NCBI GenBank assembly: GCA_021824385.1
Contig: JAKAKU010000079.1
Span: forward strand, 1 to 6,727
DNA from: a bacterium
Lineage (GTDB): Bacteria; Patescibacteriota; Microgenomatia; UBA8517
Direction: 5' to 3'
DNA: 6,727 bases
Shown here: one piece after another, positions 1-6,712 of the stretch
How positions within the stretch are numbered: the first letter of the stretch is position 1
Layout: every line of letters begins with the position of its first letter
Notes under the pieces: generated by a model
Databases searched by the model: none
The model's input: only the letters and a program-made list of their open reading frames with translations
What the model was told of the DNA's origin: nothing
Program-made: the position numbers and the translations under genes

Positions 1-704
1 AAAAGTCCTTTAAACCCAAGCCACGAGTCACGGAGGGCGTTCACTCGAACGCTTCCTACATGTTGCCAGTTAACGGGTGACTCCACCACTTTCAGGTTCA
101 TCTTACGTGCAATATACAAAAGCTCCAAATCAAAGGCTGCAGTTACCCCTGTCATGCCCGTAGAATTGATGGTAAAAATTTTCATATTAGGAAATATTTT
201 TTTCGCTGCCGATGAGGTAAATGCCTTAAATCCACATTGAGTATCTCGGTATGGCAGAAGCAAAATTACGGTCCGTAAAAACATAAATCCATACGCCATG
301 ATTTGTCGCATAAACGGCTCACCAGGGCGACCGGCGCGAGAGCCAATCACCACATCAGCACCATTTTTAAAGGAGGGGAGGAATTTTTCAATTTCTGAAA
401 GGGGAGTGGCTTGATCCATGTCAGTAAATAAAACAATTTCCCCTTTTGCCGCGAGTACTCCTGCAATAACGGTCCCCCCTTTCCCCCGATGAGGCTCTTT
501 CATAAGACGGAAATTTTTGTACTTCCCTATTCGTTTTTCAATTTCTTGGGCGGTGTTATCGGGTGATCCATCATCAACAATCACAACCTCCCAGCTGTAG
601 TCTTGTTTTTGAAGGTAATCGTGAACCGTTTTTAGTACTCCCCGCTTTAGATTCCCGACTTCTCGGTAAGCAGGAATTACGACCGAAAGAAATGGTTTTT
701 GCAT
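1..704 (-). CDS. GT2 polyprenyl-phosphate sugar synthase-like glycosyltransferase (ALG5/DPM1 type), 3' end cut by window
   Basis: Seen: an open minus-strand frame from an ATG at 704 gives about 234 residues and runs off the left edge without a stop. The GT-A fold markers are in order: VVIPAYRE (8-15), VIVDDGSPDNT (41-51), HRGKGG (72-77), the metal-binding Asp-Met-Asp (95-97) followed by QATP, GADVVIGSR (115-123) and DTQCGFKAFT (154-163). Known: Arg-Asp-Thr-Gln-Cys-Gly-Phe-Lys with a downstream Trp-x-His is typical of the dolichyl-phosphate glucose/mannose synthase branch of GT2, which loads a sugar from UDP- or GDP-sugar onto a polyprenyl phosphate at the cytoplasmic membrane face. Inferred: it supplies the donor for the GT-C protein encoded 20 bp upstream. 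The sugar cannot be read from the sequence. No Shine-Dalgarno precedes the ATG, so translation may be coupled to the upstream gene. A C-terminal membrane segment, if present, lies outside the window. Confidence 0.9.
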   Translation of the reverse strand, partial: MQKPFLSVVIPAYREVGNLKRGVLKTVHDYLQKQDYSWEVVIVDDGSPDNTAQEIEKRIGKYKNFRLMKEPHRGKGGTVIAGVLAAKGEIVLFTDMDQATPLSEIEKFLPSFKNGADVVIGSRAGRPGEPFMRQIMAYGFMFLRTVILLLPYRDTQCGFKAFTSSAAKKIFPNMKIFTINSTGMTGVTAAFDLELLYIARKMNLKVVESPVNWQHVGSVRVNALRDSWLGFKGL

Positions 705-724
705 ATCGTTTATTGTATACCGGG

Positions 725-2206
725 TTATTTGGTAAAGCCAAACAACGGCTCGGTGAGGTTTTGGTTTCCAGTACTACAACTTTTGTCTATCCCCTCTTTT
801 GTATATTTTTTGTAGTCGGGGTAAATAAGGCCAAGCGCTCCAAAACTTTGATCGATTTTGTCGACCATTGAATGTGGGAAAACTATTGTATATACCGGTG
901 CTTCGGTTTTCGGTAAGTTTACATGAAGACCTTGAAAATAAAACAAATATCGATACCCTAATTCGTTTCCGGGGGTCGTAATATAACTCACTGCGACACA
1001 TGGATATCCATGTTTTTGAGCGTCATTTTTAATTTCTGAAACAATATGTGTGCGGTCTATATACCCACTTCTATTCACGGGAATTGTTTCAAATCGGGTG
1101 ATGTTTGCAACAACAAAAATCGCTAATAACAAAAACGCCACAGCTTTTCCAAGCATCGTTTTTGAAAGCACCTCCAAAAGAAGGGCGGGCAAAAGCACCC
1201 ACAAAACGGCCATTCCGTTTAAATAATATTCAGATAAGTTAAGCGGATTGTGACTAAAGAACACGATATACAGTAAAATCCACAAAACAAATAAGATGCT
1301 CCATTTGAGTCTGAGTTTTCGATACGCTACCAAAAATGCAAAGATAGCAAACATACTAAGCATTGCGGTTTTATCTGGCATATTCACAAGATCTCCGGTA
1401 TAAATGTTTCGAATATTTTTTGAGAGTAGTGTTGTCGTTCGATCAAGCTTCTCCGCAAAATTAACGGGCGTTCCCCCACCTACCGCCGAGCCAAGGATGG
1501 CTTTTGTTTGTAAAAATCCATTTTTTACTTCAAATAGTAAGAAGGGACTCAAACTTACGAGCCCTACAATAATTGCATTCCGAATTGCAGAAACCTTTGG
1601 CATTGATTTTGAAAGGAGAAGCGCCACGATTGAAACAGGAGCAAGAATAACAAACGCCAAATTTATTTGCCAACTTACTGCAAACAAAAACGCCGTAAGC
1701 ATGAGCCCTTCTGCAGTTTTCTTTTTGAGAATTAATTGCAGTGAATATAAAAACCAAATAGACCAGAGCACAACGGTAATTGTTGGGTTTACTTCTCGAT
1801 CGGTCATGACTAATACAAATGAAACCGCATAGATAAGTGCTGCATATAAACCCACCCTGTTAGAAAAAATAGAGCTAACCACAAACCACATACTAAAAAC
1901 GGTGATTACCCCAACAAGAATTGAAACAATCAGCCCTGATGCAGGACTCATACCCAAAAGAACGTAAAAAGGAACGATGGAATAATACCAAAGCGGGCCG
2001 ATATACACCCCGTGAACAGAAGTCTCTTGTCCAATGAGACGTAAATGATGATTTTCAACAATGTCTCTTACAAACCAGCCTGCCAAGTCTTGATCATGAC
2101 CGTATGCAAAAAGTTCAAGAGCTCGTGAACTCCTCATAAATAAGGCCAATAAAAGAATGAGACACAGCACTTTATGCGATTTGATAAATTGAATTACTTT
2201 ATTCAT
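725..2206 (-). CDS. GT-C membrane glycosyltransferase, PMT/ArnT-like (GT39-type)
   Basis: Seen: 493 residues with an N-terminal membrane segment (about 13-30), then a first-loop acidic motif GHDQD (36-40), RLIGQETS (56-63), YIGPLWYY (68-75), many further hydrophobic segments up to about residue 370, and a soluble tail of about 120 residues. Known: GT-C enzymes carry an acidic pair in the first extracytoplasmic loop that acts in catalysis and use polyprenyl-phosphate sugars as donors. Here the position reads Asp-Gln-Asp (38-40) rather than Asp-Glu. Asn140-Pro141 matches Asn158-Pro159 of the paralogue at 3187-4797, and the two share their overall plan. The start is fixed by the first membrane segment directly after it. 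There is no recognisable Shine-Dalgarno; the upstream phosphoesterase stop is 7 bp away. Inferred: it transfers a sugar delivered by the GT2 enzyme encoded just downstream to an outer-surface acceptor. Acceptor and sugar are unknown. Confidence 0.85.
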   Translation of the reverse strand: MNKVIQFIKSHKVLCLILLLALFMRSSRALELFAYGHDQDLAGWFVRDIVENHHLRLIGQETSVHGVYIGPLWYYSIVPFYVLLGMSPASGLIVSILVGVITVFSMWFVVSSIFSNRVGLYAALIYAVSFVLVMTDREVNPTITVVLWSIWFLYSLQLILKKKTAEGLMLTAFLFAVSWQINLAFVILAPVSIVALLLSKSMPKVSAIRNAIIVGLVSLSPFLLFEVKNGFLQTKAILGSAVGGGTPVNFAEKLDRTTTLLSKNIRNIYTGDLVNMPDKTAMLSMFAIFAFLVAYRKLRLKWSILFVLWILLYIVFFSHNPLNLSEYYLNGMAVLWVLLPALLLEVLSKTMLGKAVAFLLLAIFVVANITRFETIPVNRSGYIDRTHIVSEIKNDAQKHGYPCVAVSYITTPGNELGYRYLFYFQGLHVNLPKTEAPVYTIVFPHSMVDKIDQSFGALGLIYPDYKKYTKEGIDKSCSTGNQNLTEPLFGFTK

Positions 2207-2213
2207 AGTTTGT

Positions 2214-3185
2214 TTATACGGCTCGACACAAATCTAGTATTTTTTGCAGTGCCTCATCAAAGGGGGTATTTCGAATCCACGCACCAGACGCTCCAGGATG
2301 GCCTCCTCCACCCAGCGCCACTGCAATTTTAGAAGTATCAACTCCACCACGAGAGCGGAAACTTACCGATGAATTGTTAGCGGTATCTTCAGTCATGATA
2401 AACCCAAAGTTAGTGCCACCTACTTTTGAAATTATGAGCTGCGCTGCCGTTTCTCGAGTTCCATAAATGTGTAAATACGGCGCATATTCGGCCTCAGTAA
2501 GTGCTACATACGCAAAGCCTTTTGGGTCGACCGTAAGTTTACTAATGACAAGCCCCCAGAACTTGATCAGATCAAGCGGAAGATTGTTGAATAAATTGTA
2601 TGCGGCGAGTTCACGATCAGCTCCTAAATTCATAAGTTTATCGGCAATTGAAAAGGTGTTTTTGTAGACTTCAAATTGAAATGAGCCCGTGTCTCCAAGC
2701 ATGCCTGCAAGCAAGCTTGTAGCCATACTTTTAGTGATTTCGATATTCCAATCCTGGAGAACATTGAAAAGCATTTCACATACAGAACTTGTTTCATAAT
2801 CCAGTAAGTTAATACTCCCAAAACCTTTGTTTGAAGTGTGATTGTCTATAACGATCAACGGAAGTGTTGGTGGTGTGAAATTGGTGTCCATAAAAAGGCG
2901 TTTCCAGCCGGACGTATCACACATGATATATAAGTCCCATTCACTAAAATCAAAGTCTTCAAAACGCTGTTTCTCGACAGTATTTGCGCCTTCAATAAAC
3001 TGCAAAAAATCAGGCACCTCATCAGGACAAATTATTTTTGTTTGCTTCCCCATTTTTTCTAAAACTCCAGAAAGCACCGTTGAAGAACCAACACAATCTG
3101 AGTCTGGATGTGCGTGACACGACAATAAAATTTTTTGGGCCGAGTTAATTTTTTCGAGAATGTGCGCTGACTCTTGGTAATTCAT
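2214..3185 (-). CDS. NrnA-like DHH/DHHA1 family phosphoesterase (nanoRNase / pAp phosphatase type)
   Basis: Seen: 323 residues, the usual length for NrnA-type proteins. Motif I is SCHAHPDSDCVGS (22-34, with His24, Asp28 and Asp30), motif II has Asp90 in MCDTSG, motif III reads Asp-Asn-His (114-116) followed by TSNKGFG, and motif IV has Asp165 in GMLGDTGSF. The C-terminal DHHA1 domain has FRSRGGVDTSKIA (276-288) and the substrate-binding GGGGHPGASG (292-301). Known: NrnA enzymes use two Mn ions to degrade 2-5 nt RNA and to dephosphorylate pAp in the cytoplasm; some relatives act on cyclic dinucleotide products. Odd: the namesake DHH has Asn for the first His. All other metal-binding acids are present, so I expect activity but cannot prove it. 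The gene lies between two GT-C genes, 1 bp after one and 7 bp before the other, and probably rides in their operon. No Shine-Dalgarno is visible. Confidence 0.88.
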   Translation of the reverse strand: MNYQESAHILEKINSAQKILLSCHAHPDSDCVGSSTVLSGVLEKMGKQTKIICPDEVPDFLQFIEGANTVEKQRFEDFDFSEWDLYIMCDTSGWKRLFMDTNFTPPTLPLIVIDNHTSNKGFGSINLLDYETSSVCEMLFNVLQDWNIEITKSMATSLLAGMLGDTGSFQFEVYKNTFSIADKLMNLGADRELAAYNLFNNLPLDLIKFWGLVISKLTVDPKGFAYVALTEAEYAPYLHIYGTRETAAQLIISKVGGTNFGFIMTEDTANNSSVSFRSRGGVDTSKIAVALGGGGHPGASGAWIRNTPFDEALQKILDLCRAV

Positions 3186-3186
3186 A

Positions 3187-4797
3187 TTATTTTTTCTTAG
3201 CAGGTACTGGGGTGGCTGAAGGGGTTGCGGCAGGAAATGAATGAACCAGCTTAAATACCGTTACTCCATCGACTTCGTCAGTCGACTCAATTTTAGACCA
3301 GCCAAAATTTGCGACTTCTGCTTTTGAATTGTGTGTTGGATCGCACTTTGAAAGTTGCATTTCACAGACCACAAATAGCTGTGGAGCAATCGTATCTTTG
3401 GTGTTTTGTGGATCTATCACCCTAAAATTTGGAGCATCTTGCAGGAAATATTGGTAAGCGCCTTCGTAGTTTCTCTCTGCAATAACCGCGAAATTAAAAT
3501 TTTCATGTCCACTTTTGTCTACGATAAATTTTGCAACATCGGCTGAACGAGGATATTGCTTATTTGGAGCATATTGAAGTGGGCTTGCCTTTAAACTGAT
3601 CCAAGTGAGTAGAGTTACCACAATAATAGTAATCCATAAGCCTCTAAATCGATATCGCTCCGAAAGATTGCCTAAAATCCCCGCAATTAAAATAAAGGGA
3701 ACCGGGAATAAAAATCCATAGTAGTGATCGTAAATTTGTTGCTTGTAGAGTGCAAGCCCTAAGAGCCCTGAAACGAGCCACACAATAATAAGCGCTGCTG
3801 ATTGCTGCTTCATGGTCCAGGCGCGAAGAGAGCCTTTTTTGAGAACCAAAAATGCACTCGTGACCACACCGAGGGCAATCCAGTTTCCAAAGGTTACATC
3901 AAATCCGCCCATAAGACGGGTCGTAATTTGGGTAAGCTGAGGCCACATACCAGGGAGCGCTTTCCATGGCTTAATAGAAACCGTTGTTTGTCGGTCGGTG
4001 AAAAATGCCTTGATTGCATTGAAATTCATGTAGTTGTGGCGAACATCAAAAATTGCGAGCGGTGACATAAGCAGCAAAAAGAGCACTCCTCCGCTTACTG
4101 AATACAAAAGGAATCGCTTGAGCGTTTTTGCTTGATGAGATTGATACAGGGTAAGGAGCCAAAACAGTCCGAGAACTGGCACCAGAAGGAGTGCTAAATA
4201 GTGAGATTGAAGCGCTGCTGCAACGCTTATGCCAACAAGAGCGAGCCACCAGTACGCCTTATCATGCCACACTTTCCACATAGCCCACACCGAGAGCAGG
4301 GCAAAAAAAGGCATAATATTTGGGTTCCAACTCGAGTGACTATAAATAATGACTGTTGGAGAGATTGCATACAAAAAAGCAGCAACAAGGCCAGCAATTT
4401 CACCAAACCAACTGCGGGTGGCAAACCATACCAAAAACACCGTCGCAATTCCAAGGAGTGCAATCATCACGGCAGGCCCTACCGGAGAATAACCAGCCAG
4501 AAAAAGAGCAGGGGCCATCATGTAGTAGTACAACGGGCCCAAATACATGTTTCCAATAGAAGTTCCTGGCCCAATAAGCATAATGTCGCCCTGGGTAACA
4601 AAGCGTTTTACAATAATTACGTCACGCCCTTCATCTCCCAAAAACGTCATATAATCTGCAATGCGATAAAGTCGCATATATGAAGCCACTACGAGAATAA
4701 GAAGGAGCAAAATAAATTCACCTTTGTGAGATTTCACCCACAACTGAATGTTTTTTAAGTAATTGGTAACTGTTGTTTTTAGCGAAGATTGAGCCAT
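3187..4797 (-). CDS. GT-C membrane glycosyltransferase, PMT/ArnT-like (GT39-type) with Pro/Ala/Lys tail
   Basis: Seen: 536 residues. A short cytoplasmic lead precedes the first membrane segment (about 28-44). The first-loop acidic motif is GDEGRD (54-59, Asp55-Glu56), then LIGPGTS (74-80), YLGPLYYY (85-92) and SSWNPNIMPF (155-164). About ten hydrophobic segments run to about residue 403, followed by a soluble domain (405-521) with Cys478 and Cys485, and a low-complexity Pro/Ala/Thr tail ending in three Lys (522-536). Known: the Asp-Glu pair in loop 1 is the catalytic signature of ArnT/PMT-like enzymes that use polyprenyl-phosphate sugars outside the membrane. Its first 19 bp overlap the end of the GT2 gene at 4779-5483, so translation is probably coupled; an AAGGA about 12 nt before the ATG is a weak, distant ribosome site. 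Inferred: it uses the product of that GT2 enzyme. The acceptor, whether protein, lipid or glycan, is not determinable. Confidence 0.87.
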   Translation of the reverse strand: MAQSSLKTTVTNYLKNIQLWVKSHKGEFILLLLILVVASYMRLYRIADYMTFLGDEGRDVIIVKRFVTQGDIMLIGPGTSIGNMYLGPLYYYMMAPALFLAGYSPVGPAVMIALLGIATVFLVWFATRSWFGEIAGLVAAFLYAISPTVIIYSHSSWNPNIMPFFALLSVWAMWKVWHDKAYWWLALVGISVAAALQSHYLALLLVPVLGLFWLLTLYQSHQAKTLKRFLLYSVSGGVLFLLLMSPLAIFDVRHNYMNFNAIKAFFTDRQTTVSIKPWKALPGMWPQLTQITTRLMGGFDVTFGNWIALGVVTSAFLVLKKGSLRAWTMKQQSAALIIVWLVSGLLGLALYKQQIYDHYYGFLFPVPFILIAGILGNLSERYRFRGLWITIIVVTLLTWISLKASPLQYAPNKQYPRSADVAKFIVDKSGHENFNFAVIAERNYEGAYQYFLQDAPNFRVIDPQNTKDTIAPQLFVVCEMQLSKCDPTHNSKAEVANFGWSKIESTDEVDGVTVFKLVHSFPAATPSATPVPAKKK

Positions 4798-5483
4798 AGC
4801 TTAAAGAGATCCTTAAAACTTTGAATGATAACGTCGATATTTCGCCCTGTGCCCTCCCCTTTTGTACGAGGATAATGTGTCACAGGAATTTCTACAATTT
4901 TTGCACCATAGCGCTTTGATTTAATGAGAAATTCACTACTAATGAATGCACCACGCTCACTAGTGAGTGCTGGAATTTTATCGAGTGTTTTCTTGGAGAT
5001 GAGTTTGAAGCCACAATCGATGTCGTGTACTTTGAGACCAAAGAGCATCCAAACTGCGAGCTCCCACATTTTGCTTGTCGCAATTTTAAACGTTGATACT
5101 TGGCGCTTTTTGTAATATCCCACCACAAGATCGGCATGAGTGGTGCGTTGTGTTTCAATAAAATTGGTGATTTCAGAAAAATCAAACTGACCGTCGGAAT
5201 CGGTGAAGGCAATCCAATCGTATTTGGCATTATAGAGCCCACTTTTGATAGCCGCGCCATACCCTCTGTTTACTTCGTGTTGAATGGCAACGACTCCTTT
5301 GTGCTTTTTGGCAAGCGCTTCTATCACCTTTCCCGTCTTATCTTTTGAGCCATCGTTTATAACGAGTATTTCCCACTTAGTTGCCACTTTTGGTACTATT
5401 TCTAACGCTTTTTCGACAGTCGTCACAATATTTGACTCCTCGTTGTACGCCGGAAAAAAAACACTGAGTTCAGGGATTTTCAT
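4779..5483 (-). CDS. GT2 glycosyltransferase, polyprenyl-phosphate sugar synthase-like (DPM1 type)
   Basis: Seen: a complete 234-residue protein with a GT-A fold: VFFPAYNEESN (8-18), LVINDGSKDKT (40-50), NRGYGAAIKSG (72-82), metal-binding Asp-Ser-Asp (95-97) followed by GQFD, and DIDCGFKL (154-161). It has no strong C-terminal membrane segment, so it would be a soluble or membrane-associated single-domain enzyme. Known: this branch of GT2 adds mannose, glucose or a related sugar from a nucleotide donor to a polyprenyl phosphate on the cytoplasmic side. Context: it is the first gene of the leftward operon and overlaps the next gene, a GT-C transferase, by 19 bp, which argues that the two act as a pair. 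The ATG at 5483 is the first usable start after the divergent spacer. No Shine-Dalgarno is seen before it. It differs clearly from the second GT2 protein at 1-704 (GQFD versus QATP after the DxD), suggesting a different sugar or lipid. Confidence 0.9.
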   Translation of the reverse strand: MKIPELSVFFPAYNEESNIVTTVEKALEIVPKVATKWEILVINDGSKDKTGKVIEALAKKHKGVVAIQHEVNRGYGAAIKSGLYNAKYDWIAFTDSDGQFDFSEITNFIETQRTTHADLVVGYYKKRQVSTFKIATSKMWELAVWMLFGLKVHDIDCGFKLISKKTLDKIPALTSERGAFISSEFLIKSKRYGAKIVEIPVTHYPRTKGEGTGRNIDVIIQSFKDLFKLWLNLR

Positions 5484-5491
5484 GAGTTAAC

Positions 5492-5502
5492 GCTAGTCTA
5501 GC
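5492..5502. repeat. Perfect palindrome GCTAG-T-CTAGC in the divergent promoter region
   Basis: Two 5-bp arms are exact inverse complements around a single T. The palindrome overlaps the candidate leftward -10 and lies about 20 bp upstream of the rightward -10, a position suited to an operator. It is short, so chance is possible. Confidence 0.35.
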
Positions 5503-5503
5503 A
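5495..5503 (-). promoter_or_regulatory. Candidate extended -10 for the leftward operon (TGC-TAGACT)
   Basis: Read on the minus strand, TG-n is followed by TAGACT, four of six matches to TATAAT. Transcription would start about 5 nt before the ATG at 5483, giving an almost leaderless message, consistent with the missing Shine-Dalgarno. An alternative -10, TATGCT, overlaps it (5500-5505). No good -35 is visible for either. Confidence 0.3.
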
Positions 5504-5519
5504 TACAGCGGCAGGCAGA

Positions 5520-5528
5520 TGGTATCAT
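5520..5528 (+). promoter_or_regulatory. Candidate extended -10 for the rightward gene (TGG-TATCAT)
   Basis: TG-n is followed by TATCAT, five of six matches to TATAAT. The hexamer ends 6 nt before the ATG at 5535, so the start point would fall at or next to that ATG and the message would be leaderless. There is no recognisable -35, which an extended -10 promoter can lack. Confidence 0.4.
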
Positions 5529-5534
5529 TGAGTA

Positions 5535-6689
5535 ATGAAATTCCGCTCATATATTCTGGTCACACTCATGAGTTTGGTGCCAACATTTGTGCTGTGGATC
5601 CCTTTTTATTTACAGACAGTAGCCATCTGGGGAATTCCGTTGGCAAAGGGTGGCATGCAAGTCGTGGTTGCCAATTATGATGGACCGCTCTATTTGGTAG
5701 TAGCCAAAACACTCTATGAAAAACAGGCAATCTTGCAAAATTTCTCATTTTCACTTCCCTTTGAATACTACGCGGCACACTTCCCTCTTTTTCCACTCAT
5801 TATTCGTGCAATAGCGTTTGTAGCTGGATACCCATGGGGAATGCTTGTCACCACACTCATAACCAGTGTATTTGCACACCTCATGTTTTATAAACTTGCA
5901 CGCGAGTATGTTAAAGAACATCATGCCCTGTGGCTTACCTTAGTCTTTGCTCTTTTCCCCGCTCGCTGGCTTATTGTGAGATCAGTAGGCTCTCCTGAGC
6001 CACTTTTTATTGGAGCAATAATTGCCTGCATGTATTATTTTCGAAAACGACAATATTTATTGGCGGGTATTTTTGGGGCGATTGCACAATTTACTAAGTC
6101 ACCCGGAATACTCATTTTTGCGGCACTTGTCGTGGCGATTATAGTGCCAAGACTTCATAGTTTGGCAATAACAAATGATGTTAAAAAATGGATTAGCAAT
6201 ATTCATCCGACTGCAATTTTTATTGGACTTATTCCACTTGCCCTCCTTGGCGTGTTTTATTTGTACAGCATAAAATTTGACAACTTTTTTGCATATTTTA
6301 ATTCTGGCGATAATATTCACTTATTTTTTCCCCCATTCCAGATTTTTAACTACAGCCAACCCTGGGTAAGTACTCACTGGCTTGAAGAAGTTATTTTTGT
6401 CTATTTGCTCGGAGCAATAGGACTGATGAAGCTAATCTCCCAAAAAGATTGGCCACTCGCGTCCTTTGTTGCGGTTTTTTACGGCGTAACACTGTTCATT
6501 TCACATCGTGACCTGATCCGATATTCACTTCCCATTGTGCCGTTTCTCATTATTGCCTACCGACAAGAACTCGTGAAACGCGAATTCTTAGTCGCGGCAG
6601 CAATTATTGTTGTACCCATATTCTTGTTTAGCTTTGCGTTTATTTCAAATAACGTAATGCCTATTTCAGATTGGGGACCGCTTTTGTAG
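5535..6689 (+). CDS. GT-C type membrane protein resembling PIG-V family mannosyltransferases
   Basis: Seen: 384 residues, mostly hydrophobic. The first membrane segment (about 6-26) is followed by a loop with ANYDGPLYLVVAKTLY (46-61, Asp49), AHFPLFPLIIR (81-91), RSVGSPEPLFI (149-159) and FTKSPGIL in the next helix, then several further membrane segments to the end. Known: an Asp-Gly-x-x-Tyr in loop 1, a Phe-Pro-Leu-x-Pro-Leu-x-Arg motif and a Ser/Pro-Glu-x-Leu-Phe motif are hallmarks of the PIG-V/GT76-like group, which adds mannose from a polyprenyl-phosphate donor. Inferred: it is a third lipid-linked-sugar-dependent transferase at this locus, possibly fed by one of the GT2 enzymes across the divergent spacer. 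The start is firm: an in-frame TGA lies two codons upstream. There is no Shine-Dalgarno. The next gene follows after 23 bp and is probably co-transcribed. At 384 residues it is shorter than the two leftward GT-C proteins and lacks their soluble C-terminal domain. Confidence 0.75.
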   Translation: MKFRSYILVTLMSLVPTFVLWIPFYLQTVAIWGIPLAKGGMQVVVANYDGPLYLVVAKTLYEKQAILQNFSFSLPFEYYAAHFPLFPLIIRAIAFVAGYPWGMLVTTLITSVFAHLMFYKLAREYVKEHHALWLTLVFALFPARWLIVRSVGSPEPLFIGAIIACMYYFRKRQYLLAGIFGAIAQFTKSPGILIFAALVVAIIVPRLHSLAITNDVKKWISNIHPTAIFIGLIPLALLGVFYLYSIKFDNFFAYFNSGDNIHLFFPPFQIFNYSQPWVSTHWLEEVIFVYLLGAIGLMKLISQKDWPLASFVAVFYGVTLFISHRDLIRYSLPIVPFLIIAYRQELVKREFLVAAAIIVVPIFLFSFAFISNNVMPISDWGPLL

Positions 6690-6696
6690 TTTAGGG

Positions 6697-6709
6697 AGAA
6701 AGGAGGTGA
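6697..6709 (+). promoter_or_regulatory. Full-length Shine-Dalgarno before the GTG at 6713
   Basis: AGAAAGGAGGTGA matches, over 13 nt, the complement of the usual bacterial 16S rRNA 3' end. The GGAGG core ends 6 nt before the GTG, which is good spacing. No other gene in the window has such a site. It decides the start of the next gene. Confidence 0.8.
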
Positions 6710-6712
6710 AAC

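Larger units (their letters stand above)
5484..5534. promoter_or_regulatory. 51-bp divergent intergenic region
   Basis: This is the only spacer between oppositely directed genes in the window. It must hold the promoters of both the leftward five-gene cluster and the rightward gene unless transcription comes from outside. It contains a candidate extended -10 in each direction, a perfect 5-1-5 palindrome and a GTTAAC site (5486-5491). It holds no Shine-Dalgarno for either flanking gene and no room for a long leader. Confidence 0.6.

Noticed and set aside
474..487. C6-TTT-C5 run inside the left GT2 gene, a possible slippage site or frameshift
   Set aside because: The frame stays open and encodes the conserved Gly-Lys-Gly-Gly motif through the run, so there is no sign of a frameshift.
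705..724. Possible promoter or terminator in the 20-bp gap between the two leftmost genes
   Set aside because: The minus strand contains TATACA, but there is no TG extension or -35 at a good distance and no hairpin. Continuation of the operon is the simpler reading.
563..871. Plus-strand open frame of 102 codons spanning the junction of the two leftmost genes
   Set aside because: It overlaps the GT2 N-terminus and the GT-C C-terminus on the opposite strand, and nothing supports it as a gene.
1404..1832. Plus-strand open frame of 142 codons opposite the GT-C gene at 725-2206
   Set aside because: It lies wholly antisense to a gene with clear family motifs, has no ribosome site, and its composition (many Ser, Thr and Arg, no domain) is that of a shadow frame.
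2699..2722. Repeated CAAGC/GCTTG elements inside the phosphoesterase gene
   Set aside because: They fall in the codons for the conserved helix before motif IV (Ser-Leu-Leu-Ala-Gly), are short and imperfect, and are explained by coding constraint.
4201..4683. Plus-strand open frame of 160 codons opposite the GT-C gene at 3187-4797
   Set aside because: It is fully antisense to the loop-1 and membrane region of a well-supported gene. The translation is rich in His, Arg, Lys and Asn with no recognisable domain and no start signal.
6697..6709. Possible remnant of a 16S rRNA 3' end
   Set aside because: The match is only 13 nt, in Shine-Dalgarno sense orientation, stops before the next conserved bases and sits at correct spacing from a GTG; a ribosome-binding site explains it.
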